Shown: one piece after another, positions 1 to 8,053 of the stretch
How the letters are laid out: every line of letters begins with the position of its first letter
Numbering within the stretch: position 1 is the first letter of the stretch
Assembly: GCA_026874595.1 (NCBI GenBank)
Contig: JAPPUL010000095.1
Location: forward strand, 1,304,001 to 1,368,000
Length of the DNA stretch: 64,000 nt
DNA from: Sipunculus nudus
Lineage: Eukaryota; Annelida; Sipuncula; Golfingiida; Sipunculidae
Reading direction: 5' to 3'
Translations under genes and position numbers: made by a program
The notes under the pieces: model-generated
Database searches by the model: none
Seen by the model: only the letters and a program-made list of their open reading frames with translations
What the model was told of the DNA's origin: nothing

Positions 1-30
1 ACTTTAGTTTACTAGACTTTAGTTTACTAG
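1..30. repeat. 15-bp tandem duplication at plsC 3' end
   Basis: Two perfect copies of a 15-base unit occupy 1-15 and 16-30. The second copy contains the plsC stop codon (complement of 19-21) and its last codons, so the downstream copy echoes the gene end. The array may continue left of the window. Confidence 0.8.
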
Positions 31-723
31 ACTTTCCATACGAGCTTTTGTCATCTCTATTAACTTAATCACATTAGTATCTTTTTTTATATCAGCAGAA
101 CTTATAGGATCCCCTATCAAAACCTCTACCTCGCAACTCCTAAGACTTATATCTCTCTTTGTTACTATCTTATTACCAAAAATGTATATCGGCAATATTG
201 GCTTATTTGTACTCTTCGATATTATAAAGGCTCCCTTCTTAAATTCACCAAGCTCACCACTCTCATTACGTCTCCCTTCAGGAAATATCAATATTGACTT
301 ATTATTATTTAGCTTTTCCTTTGCCCTTCTAAGCCCCTTTAATATGCTTAGTTTATCATCTCGATTTATTAGTATATGTCCACCACAGTATATTGCAAGC
401 CCAAATAACGGAACATAAAATAAAGACTTCTTCGCAAACATCTTTATATCCATCTCTTCTAAACTCAAGAACAATAGCGGAATGTCATATAAATTTACGT
501 GGTTGCTTATTATTATATAGTTTTCATCTGCTTTTATCTTTTCTTTGTTTTTTACTTTAAGCCTAACTCCTGCTGCCTTTATTAAACCCTTTGCCCATAA
601 TATTGTTATCTTGTGGGTTAAATCTAGTCTAAATCCATAGCATAGGATTAGTCCCAAAGACCCCATAAGGGTTATTAACGCCACAAGCGATAGCCCCATT
701 AGCTTTTTTAAGAGATTCTTCAT
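19..723 (-). CDS. plsC: 1-acyl-sn-glycerol-3-phosphate acyltransferase (PlsC family)
   Basis: Transfers an acyl chain to lysophosphatidate to give phosphatidate, the membrane-bound second acylation of phospholipid synthesis. The 234-residue protein has an N-terminal membrane segment (about residues 10-32). The acyltransferase HX4D motif appears as NHVNLYD near residue 74, and the substrate-binding FPEGRR motif near residue 147. Length is normal for the family. The ATG start is at 721-723. It lies just downstream of the LptF/G permease on the same strand, which fits an envelope-lipid pair. A related lyso-ornithine-lipid acyltransferase would share these motifs, so the exact acceptor is inferred. 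Confidence 0.88.
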   Translation of the reverse strand: MKNLLKKLMGLSLVALITLMGSLGLILCYGFRLDLTHKITILWAKGLIKAAGVRLKVKNKEKIKADENYIIISNHVNLYDIPLLFLSLEEMDIKMFAKKSLFYVPLFGLAIYCGGHILINRDDKLSILKGLRRAKEKLNNNKSILIFPEGRRNESGELGEFKKGAFIISKSTNKPILPIYIFGNKIVTKRDISLRSCEVEVLIGDPISSADIKKDTNVIKLIEMTKARMESLVN

Positions 724-803
724 AACTATATAAATTTATATCATAATCTCTCTTCAGTAGATATTTTAATCATTTTATTTCTAGTTTATTTCTTTTCTTA
801 TCT

Positions 804-3278
804 TTACGTATGTGCCTTCTTTAGCCAATATAGCCCTGCTAGAAAGAATATTATATTTCCTGACCAAGCTGCAATTTCCGGGGGTAAAATATTTGTTACC
901 TTACTTAGTGATACCGAAAGTTGGAAAACTGTAAAGTATATTAAAAAGATTATTATCCCTTTAAATAAACTATTGACAAATACTAACTTCCTTGAATGAA
1001 AACGCCCTATTGTACTTGTTATGAATACTAATAGAAATGTTGCCATCGGAAAAGCAAACTTCTTTGCATATAATTCTATCTCAAGATCCTTTACATCTTT
1101 CCTTGCTTCCTTTAAAGAGTCTATTAGTGCTCTAACCTCTTTCGTCGTTAGCCGATCTATCTCCTCACGCTTAATTGTAAAGTGCGCAGGCTCATCAACT
1201 GCCTCCTCTATTACATGTTTCTTAAACTTCTTTAATGTCAATTTATTGTCTATCCAGACCCTAAGCTCTCCATCATACGCTACCCAACGTTTTAACTTCT
1301 TATCCCAAAGCGCTTGCTTTGCGTCTATTCTATAATGAAAAAAGGATGTTGAGGGCAGCCTAAGATACTCTTTTTTATCTATTGCAAAATCACTATCTTT
1401 TATATTTAATTTCTTTAACTTTTGAGCTTTTACAAGACTTTTTAGGTTTAGTGACTTTATATATTCAGCATCCTCAAAAAGATCTATCTCTGAACCGCTT
1501 ATTAGAGGAGTATTGTTAGTTAACTTTTGTTTATTTAACTCTTCAGCTTCATCTGCAACTTCTTCATTCTCTTCCTTATTCACCGCCTTATTTGGGGACA
1601 GATTCGTAATCCTTTTGACTAAACGTTTGTCTTTAACCTCAAATATCTTTATTGGACGCTCTGAGCTACTTGACAGTAGGCTTAGTTTGTATATGTCATC
1701 ATAATCTATTTGTATACCTTTATCTTTTTTCTTTATTCCATTTTGTACGACCTTGCTTTTAGGTAATGTCTTTTTTTCATTAATAACATTTCTAATAACA
1801 CTAGGTTTAGTAGAAACATTACCTTGCCTAACGCCTCCTTCTCTTAGAACTCCTCCTCCCTCATTTGATTTTGTCAAAGACCTACTCTTTTTTACATTCT
1901 CTTCTTTTATCTTTGTTTGCCCTCCTTCTATATCTTTTTCTTGGCCCTTCTCACTCTCCTCCTTTTTCTTATTCTCAGGATGTACTATTTCTATTGCTTT
2001 ATTAAGCACTTTGTTAAGAGGCTTCTCTACGGTTTGGGATTGTTTTTCTGTTTCAGCTTTACTTAGATACTTAGTTTTTTGAAAGTCAAGCTTTTTATCA
2101 TAATACCCCTTTTCATAGGAGGTTAAAGAAAGTGAGACTTTTGGTTCTTTTATCCTTTCAAAAAAGCTTTTAGTCTTATTTAAGCTGTTTCTTATTTTTG
2201 CTTGAGGATTTACAATCCTTTCTTTTGGACGTATTCTTGTCTCCTCCTCCGGAAACCCTTCCTCTCCAAGTAAAATAGCCTTTTTATCTTCGCTTTTAGT
2301 CCTTTTTAGTGTTTCATCTTCTTTTAAGATATCTTCTTTTAGTTTTATTATATTAGCAGCAGACCCACCAGAAACTGTAGCAGAAAGTTCAGCTTTATCT
2401 TTTATATTTGTCCTCCTATCTTCTAAATTAGAAATAATATCTTTTCCGGCATTTGCAATAAGCCCTATAAACATATCTTTTAAATAGATAAGCCCATCCG
2501 TAATTATAGACTTTTTAATCTCTTTGGCAGAACCTTTTGTTTTATCGTTTGCTGCTCTTCTAGAATTGTTTTCTTTCTCGCTTATCTTCTCATTAGGTTC
2601 TAATTTAAGTGTCTTCTCTCCTCTTCCTTTCCCTTCTACTCTCTCGGTAATGTTAAATTGGCTTTTTGCATAATCTTTATTTTCTTTGCCAATAATCGGT
2701 CGCAGCATCTTATTGTCTTTTTTTTCAAAATAACCTATAAGATAATAAATATCATTTTTCCCAAAGACTTCAAGATTTCTGTAATTATCGGCTTGCCAAT
2801 TATGTCTCATCTTCTTGTTTAGTGCCTCTGCTTTATCAAAGGTAGGGGATATTAGAATATCCATAATAGGTATAAGAGCTAGTGAATAAAGCATGCTTAT
2901 TATAATTAAAGGACTTCCAAAACGTATAATATGTATCCCAGCAGCTACATATGCAACTGCTTCGTTATGTTTATACAAATTTCCAAGAGTGAACATATTG
3001 CTGAAAGTAAAGGCGATAGGAGAAACCCAAAGTATTTTGTACGGAATACCATTTAAGTACATAGAAATAATTTTATCAACAGTAACAAAAGAATCTCCGG
3101 CATTCATTCGTTCTATGAAGTAAGGTATGTCGTTAATTAGCTGCATAAAGAGAAATAGTCCCAAGAAAAGCGCATGCGAACCTATAAGCGTTTTAATAAA
3201 ATCTTTTATTAGTAATCTATCGATTAGAGTAAATTTATAAGGTTTAAAGATGCTAAGGGAAGAATATATGATACTCAT
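804..3278 (-). CDS. LptF/LptG-type lipopolysaccharide export permease with giant insert
   Basis: Inner-membrane permease of the Lpt complex that moves lipopolysaccharide to the outer membrane. Residues 1-150 carry the N-terminal membrane helices, including the conserved stretch around PYFIER. The last 190 residues resume the periplasmic beta domain and end in three membrane helices (about 740-820). Family members are about 350-400 residues, but this protein has 824. The excess is a single Lys/Glu/Ser-rich, low-complexity insertion, roughly residues 190-633, in the periplasmic domain. LptF and LptG cannot be told apart here. The reading frame is intact throughout. It sits upstream of plsC on the same strand. 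Confidence 0.82.
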   Translation of the reverse strand: MSIIYSSLSIFKPYKFTLIDRLLIKDFIKTLIGSHALFLGLFLFMQLINDIPYFIERMNAGDSFVTVDKIISMYLNGIPYKILWVSPIAFTFSNMFTLGNLYKHNEAVAYVAAGIHIIRFGSPLIIISMLYSLALIPIMDILISPTFDKAEALNKKMRHNWQADNYRNLEVFGKNDIYYLIGYFEKKDNKMLRPIIGKENKDYAKSQFNITERVEGKGRGEKTLKLEPNEKISEKENNSRRAANDKTKGSAKEIKKSIITDGLIYLKDMFIGLIANAGKDIISNLEDRRTNIKDKAELSATVSGGSAANIIKLKEDILKEDETLKRTKSEDKKAILLGEEGFPEEETRIRPKERIVNPQAKIRNSLNKTKSFFERIKEPKVSLSLTSYEKGYYDKKLDFQKTKYLSKAETEKQSQTVEKPLNKVLNKAIEIVHPENKKKEESEKGQEKDIEGGQTKIKEENVKKSRSLTKSNEGGGVLREGGVRQGNVSTKPSVIRNVINEKKTLPKSKVVQNGIKKKDKGIQIDYDDIYKLSLLSSSSERPIKIFEVKDKRLVKRITNLSPNKAVNKEENEEVADEAEELNKQKLTNNTPLISGSEIDLFEDAEYIKSLNLKSLVKAQKLKKLNIKDSDFAIDKKEYLRLPSTSFFHYRIDAKQALWDKKLKRWVAYDGELRVWIDNKLTLKKFKKHVIEEAVDEPAHFTIKREEIDRLTTKEVRALIDSLKEARKDVKDLEIELYAKKFAFPMATFLLVFITSTIGRFHSRKLVFVNSLFKGIIIFLIYFTVFQLSVSLSKVTNILPPEIAAWSGNIIFFLAGLYWLKKAHT

Positions 3279-3681
3279 GCCAACATTTTATAGAAAAAAA
3301 GAATTTATAGAAAAAAGAATAAGTAATTATAAACTAATAAGATAAATAAGCCATACTCTAATAACACATAAAATATCGAGTAAATGCTATCCTAAAGATA
3401 TAAAAAAAAGAAAACGTTAATAATTGTGCTTATGAATAATTATGCCTATGAAATAAGAGAGTCATTTTAAAAATTCAGTAAAGTTTTTTTAAAATACTTA
3501 AGAGTATATAATTATATGTAATCAAAATACTTATAGTCATTAAGACTTATAGTCATTAAAGAAGGCTTTTAAGAGCTTTTGTTAAAAAAAAAAAGTTACT
3601 AAAAGACAGGGATGTCGTAAAGGTAAAACAAAAGGGGGGATAAGACCAATAGTTATAAAGCTGATTAAACTATTACTATTA
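3279..3681. other. AT-rich divergent intergenic region
   Basis: About 400 bases lie between the divergently oriented LptF/G permease and the SH3 lipoprotein. The sequence is very AT-rich with several short direct repeats such as TATAGTCATTAA near 3530-3560. It probably holds promoters for both directions. I see no RNA gene or credible ORF. The lipoprotein's true start codon probably lies at the right end (3640-3661). Confidence 0.5.
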
Positions 3682-5508
3682 ATGGCACTCCCCTTTTTCT
3701 TGATAAATTGCGCAAGTGAAAAAATAGGACAAGCGGAGCTTAACGACAAACTAATTGAGCAATCTAACATACCAACAGATTTACTATCCGCAAATATTTT
3801 AGAATACGAAGAAAGCACTGCCCATGCAGTATTACAAATAGAGTGTGATTATAGTCGTTTAGGAGAAAGAGAATATATAAATGCAATATACAAGTTTGAG
3901 GATGTGCTTTCACGAGGAGGAGTAAAGAGTATAAGTTATAGACTAATAGATAAAGGAGACAGAGGAGGAGCTTTATATGCGCAACAAAACGACTTGTTAG
4001 GAAAAGTATTAAGAAGCAAAGAGCATGAAGGAAGGAAAAAGCAGATGCAAGTGCAAAAAGAGGAATTTAAAGAGGAATTAGAAGAGGAATTTAAAGAAGG
4101 CAATTTAAAAGAGTACGGAGATGGGGAAGATAAAGAGAGGGAAAAGCAATCAGATAAGGTAGCAAATAAGGTAGAAAGAAATATTGTTTTAAAAGGCAAA
4201 CCAGGTGTATCGAAAGACGCATCCTATATGCAGATAAAGGGACAGTTTGTAAAGTTGCGTCAAGAGCCAAAAGTAGGGTCTAAGATAAAAGCATATTTAT
4301 TTGATAAAACAGTAGTTAAGCTAAGATGGAAAAGTAATATAAAGTTCAAGATAAAGTCATCAAAAGACTATTGGTACAAGGTATCAACAGCAAATAAAGC
4401 TGGCTGGGTGTATGGCAAATATCTTGTTAAAACCAAATCAAGGCGTGCAAGTAGCTATTTAACAAATAATAAAATCTACCTAAAGTTTATGAATGCGAGA
4501 ACAAAACTCTTAAAAAAGGCTAAAGAACAAGAGCTCTCAAATGGCACTACAGGGCGTGTAGAAATAGGTGTAACATCTCTTGAATATATTACAAAAGCGA
4601 AGAGATATAAAATACACTTTGCGATAATAGGAGAAACTATAAGGTGGGGGAAAGTGGAAGCAGGTCCTAGAAAGGGGGTAAAAAAGCTAGTAGAAAGGGG
4701 ACTAAAAAGCAGGCATAATCCCAACGAATCTTATATAAAAGCAAGAATATGGAAAGAAACAAATAAAGTAAAGGAAGTAAAAAAGGCAAAAGATGTAGAG
4801 GTAATGAGCTTGTATAATGAAGGTTCATCAAGCCCTTCAGAGTGGTGGATTACAGGCAGAGTGGATGAAGATTTTGATTGGGAGAATGTGATTAATAAAG
4901 GAAGAAGCGGGATGGATAAAGAGAGTAAAGAGGCTAAAGAGGCTAAAGAGCTAAAAGGTTCCCTAAGCATACGGAATAAGGCTAGTCGTGCTCAGATGGA
5001 GTCTTTAAGTTATAAAGGGCAAAGTGATTATAATCTTATACTAGAGATGAATGAATATGTAAGAAATCGGCTTACAGTAGGAGACTATAAGCTTGCGCAA
5101 GTTCTTTTGAAGCTAATAGAGCTAAAGCTAAAAGCAAGGGGAGAAAAAGCTGTTAGTAAGCTCAAGGCAAGGGACCCACGTTTTCATACAAAGTTCAATT
5201 CATATTATGACACAATAAAACTTAGTCTTGAGAACATAGATTTTGATAACAAGAAAATGTTAATAAAGGTAAAGCGAACGAGCCCGAATTTTGGAGGAGA
5301 GACAAATGAGATAGTTAAAGACAAACTATACCTTGATTTCAAATACATTAAATATAAAAAGCAAGACTACGATAAGTATGATGAGATATATTATAGCGAG
5401 GTAGTCCATGCACTAAATAGTCTTGGAGTATCAGGATATGATAAAAAGGAGTTAGTTGGTCTTTCAAAGCTATTTGTAAAGCTCTTGTTAAGGCAAGAGT
5501 ATATATAG
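3682..5508 (+). CDS. SH3-domain lipoprotein, function unknown
   Basis: A 608-residue exported protein. The first ATG (3682) gives MALPFFLINC, a hydrophobic stretch ending in a lipobox-like cysteine but without the positive n-region of a signal peptide. The frame is open further upstream (to 3586) and reads IKLIKLLLLMALPFFLINC, so translation probably begins at CTG 3661 or an ATA at 3640/3649 behind a G-run at 3634-3639. A bacterial SH3 domain is visible at about residues 180-250 (GQFVKLRQEP to GWVYGKYL), preceded by a Lys/Glu-rich linker. SH3 domains of this kind often bind peptidoglycan. The C-terminal half is unrecognised. Confidence 0.7.
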   Translation: MALPFFLINCASEKIGQAELNDKLIEQSNIPTDLLSANILEYEESTAHAVLQIECDYSRLGEREYINAIYKFEDVLSRGGVKSISYRLIDKGDRGGALYAQQNDLLGKVLRSKEHEGRKKQMQVQKEEFKEELEEEFKEGNLKEYGDGEDKEREKQSDKVANKVERNIVLKGKPGVSKDASYMQIKGQFVKLRQEPKVGSKIKAYLFDKTVVKLRWKSNIKFKIKSSKDYWYKVSTANKAGWVYGKYLVKTKSRRASSYLTNNKIYLKFMNARTKLLKKAKEQELSNGTTGRVEIGVTSLEYITKAKRYKIHFAIIGETIRWGKVEAGPRKGVKKLVERGLKSRHNPNESYIKARIWKETNKVKEVKKAKDVEVMSLYNEGSSSPSEWWITGRVDEDFDWENVINKGRSGMDKESKEAKEAKELKGSLSIRNKASRAQMESLSYKGQSDYNLILEMNEYVRNRLTVGDYKLAQVLLKLIELKLKARGEKAVSKLKARDPRFHTKFNSYYDTIKLSLENIDFDNKKMLIKVKRTSPNFGGETNEIVKDKLYLDFKYIKYKKQDYDKYDEIYYSEVVHALNSLGVSGYDKKELVGLSKLFVKLLLRQEYI

Positions 5509-5537
5509 GAATCTGTTAAAAAGTATAAAGTATTAGG

Positions 5538-6161
5538 TTAGAAATTAAGACCAAGCGAGAAGTAAGGAGTAGTTCTATTAAAGAACTCAGGACGAAAGCG
5601 TTTAAGAATATTAACAACGCCAATTTCAAACCTAGCATCTGCCATAAGCCTCATACCACTTGCGAATTTCTGAATAACTAGATTAATACCGATTATAGGC
5701 GCAAAGTCATAAACTCTTATCGTAGAGTGGTTAATAGGCATATTAGGGTTAGTAAGCTTTCCATCCCCGTTTAGAAAAAAGTTATTAGCAAAGCCAACAG
5801 TTATGGCAAGTCTATTACGTAAAATCCAAATATGCATAAGAAGCGGGATAGATATATAGTGTAGAGTAATCCGTCCTCCGTCGTTTGGCAAAACTCCACC
5901 CCGCATAAAATAAAGCACTTCAAGACCAAGACTAATTCGAGATGTTATGTTAAAGTCACTAACAATTCCACCTGAGGCACCAATAGTATACTTTATATCG
6001 TTATCCGGAACCCGATCCTCAATATCAATCATAGATCCTCCAATACGAAACCCATAAGAGAATTTAAACCAACGAGACATAGAAAAACCTTCATTAGAGA
6101 TACTTATAATGAAGAGGATTGCCAATATAGATGTAATAACAATTTTATTGGATAAGGACAT
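5538..6161 (-). CDS. Outer-membrane beta-barrel-like protein
   Basis: From the ATG at 6159-6161 the product is 207 residues with a clear signal peptide (SLSNKIVITSILAILFIISI, then a Ser/Asn/Glu region). The rest alternates polar and hydrophobic residues in strand-like runs and ends in phenylalanine (FSLGLNF), as expected for an outer-membrane barrel. An upstream in-frame ATG at 6218 would add 19 residues with no signal-like logic, so I prefer the second ATG. The fold resembles the PorT/outer-membrane beta-barrel superfamily. The function is unknown. Confidence 0.65.
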   Translation of the reverse strand: MSLSNKIVITSILAILFIISISNEGFSMSRWFKFSYGFRIGGSMIDIEDRVPDNDIKYTIGASGGIVSDFNITSRISLGLEVLYFMRGGVLPNDGGRITLHYISIPLLMHIWILRNRLAITVGFANNFFLNGDGKLTNPNMPINHSTIRVYDFAPIIGINLVIQKFASGMRLMADARFEIGVVNILKRFRPEFFNRTTPYFSLGLNF

Positions 6162-6242
6162 AATACAAAAACCGAAATTAATATAACAGATGATACATAA
6201 AATAATACAAGCACTCACGCATGTATTAATAAAATAAATAAA

Positions 6243-6268
6243 AAAACCGTTTTCACAAAAACGGTTTT
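6243..6268 (-). terminator. Intrinsic terminator downstream of nrnA
   Basis: A perfect 11-bp stem (AAAACCGTTTT at 6243-6253 with AAAACGGTTTT at 6258-6268) closes a 4-base loop. Read on the minus strand, the stem is followed by a T-rich tract, as expected for termination of the nrnA transcript. The A/T-rich stem ends could let it act in both directions. Confidence 0.75.
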
Positions 6269-6351
6269 AGATTAAGCTCTCTAATAAGATATCTAAGTTA
6301 GAATAAATTCATAATAAATATCCTTTAAAGCTTTTTCTTTTCAAGCGACAT

Positions 6352-7359
6352 TTAATTCTCTGATAAGATATGCGCGTGCTCATTAACGATTTGCTCCATA
6401 ATAAGATTATAAGCCTTATCAAAAGGTAAAGCTAAGGAGAAACCAGAGGCTTTCTCATGTCCGCCGCCGCCAAACTGTTTAGCAATTGTATTAACTTTAA
6501 TGTTTGAGGATTTAGACCTAAGGCTAACTTTAATCTCGTTGCTATTTTTTTCTTTCATAAAGATGCTTAAGATGTTCCCTTTAAGACTTGAGCCTAGCTT
6601 AACTAAGTTATTGGCATCATTCTCAGATGCCTCACACTCAAGCAAAAAAGATCTTTTAAGATAGGAAAGAATTAACTTACCATCATAAAATGTTTCAAGA
6701 CTTCTTCCAACACAAGCCATTAATTTAAGATAAGATAGATTAAAGTTCTCAAAAAGACTTTCATATACGGCATTAGTATCAATATCAAATGATTGTAAAA
6801 TGCTGCTAACATATTTATGAGTTTTAGGGCTTGTTAAGCTATATCTAAAAGAACCGGTATCAAATACTATCCCAGCATATAAAGAACAGGCTATATCCTC
6901 AGAAAGGCAGATATTATTGAAATGCAAAAATTCATAAACAAGCTCAGCAGTAGAAGAAAAAGAGCTATCCACAATATTGACATGTCCGAAGGAGTCGTTG
7001 TCAATATGGTGGTCTAAATTTATAATAGTTTTGGCCTTATTAACTAGGTCAAGATAAAGGCCGACTCTTGCCTTGCTCCCAATATCAGTGGTTATAACAA
7101 TGTCATAGGTCAAAGAAGATACTTTTTCTTTCGTTGGATAAATAAACAAGCTTTTATCGGGCACCGCATATTTATTCACATAACACAATTTCTCCTGAAG
7201 ACCAATAACAGCATTAATACCTAAGTTCAAAAAGGTCTTAGCAAGAGCATAACTACTCGAAAGAGCATCAGGGTCAGGGTTTATATGCGGTATAACGATA
7301 ATCGATTTAGCGTCCTTTATAAGCTTATAAATCAGAGTATATTCTTTATGATACTGCAT
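6352..7359 (-). CDS. nrnA: DHH-family oligoribonuclease / pAp phosphatase (NrnA-like)
   Basis: Degrades very short oligonucleotides and may dephosphorylate 3'-phosphoadenosine 5'-phosphate. Near the N-terminus is HINPDPDALSS, then TTDIGS, the DHH motif in NLDHHIDND, and the DHHA1 motif GGGGHEKASGF near the C-terminus, so both subdomains and the metal ligands are present. I chose the ATG at 7357-7359 because a GAGG ribosome-binding site precedes it and it matches the usual family start. Upstream ATGs at 7404 and 7422 are open but have no such site. The product is 335 residues. A terminator follows the gene. Confidence 0.88.
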   Translation of the reverse strand: MQYHKEYTLIYKLIKDAKSIIVIPHINPDPDALSSSYALAKTFLNLGINAVIGLQEKLCYVNKYAVPDKSLFIYPTKEKVSSLTYDIVITTDIGSKARVGLYLDLVNKAKTIINLDHHIDNDSFGHVNIVDSSFSSTAELVYEFLHFNNICLSEDIACSLYAGIVFDTGSFRYSLTSPKTHKYVSSILQSFDIDTNAVYESLFENFNLSYLKLMACVGRSLETFYDGKLILSYLKRSFLLECEASENDANNLVKLGSSLKGNILSIFMKEKNSNEIKVSLRSKSSNIKVNTIAKQFGGGGHEKASGFSLALPFDKAYNLIMEQIVNEHAHILSEN

Positions 7360-7664
7360 ATAAAACCTCAAACTCAAATCTAAACAAGTATTTTGCGAAG
7401 GCATTAATATAATAATATACAAACAACTAAAAATTAAGTAATATAGTTAAAAAAACTTAATCTATATACATCTATATACTAAAGGGGATAAATATAACTT
7501 TCAAAAGCTTATAAAAAAAGGGCTAAAGAAGATTAATTATATATTTTAATGAACAATAATAATAAGCCGATATTCAACAGATAAAAATCTTTAGTAAAAT
7601 AGGTATGACAGACTTGACAAGAACGTTATAAGAAGTTACTTTTAATATAGGGAGCAAGGCAAGA

Positions 7665-7791
7665 GGGTCTAAAAAGGGTTAAAAAGGGTCTAAAAAGGGT
7701 TAAAAAGGGTCTAAAAAGGGTCTAAAAAGGGTCTAAAAAGAGCCTAAAAAGAGCCTAAAAAGGGTCTAAAAAGAGCCTAAAAATTCAATAA
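7665..7791. repeat. Short tandem repeat array upstream of greA
   Basis: About eleven to twelve tandem copies of a 10-11 base unit of the type GGGTCTAAAAA, with variants GGGTTAAAAA and GAGCCTAAAAA. It sits in the 630-base gap (7423-8053) between the divergent nrnA and greA genes. The rest of the gap is AT-rich, with no tRNA or ORF that I can support. The greA promoter must lie between the array and 8054. Confidence 0.85.
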
Positions 7792-8053
7792 AGAGTATAA
7801 AGAGTATAAAAAGCGGTGTATCAAACGAAAGTATCTATTAAATAAATCTTCTAATGCTGAGACTACAAGTGTTTTATGGGGTTTGTGGGCGTAAAATATA
7901 TTATAAAAATATATTATGAAAAATAAAAGGGACAAAAGAGTAGGTCAAAAGAGTAGGTCTATAAAAATATAGTATGCTTGTTTTATATTGGCTAATAACA
8001 AACATATAAACATATATATATATAAAACATATAGCTAAAAAAAAAGAAATGTA

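Noticed and set aside
7423-8053. tRNA or other structured RNA in the large gap before greA
   Set aside because: No cloverleaf, TTCGA-type loop or CCA-like end on either strand; only AT-rich sequence and the short repeats.
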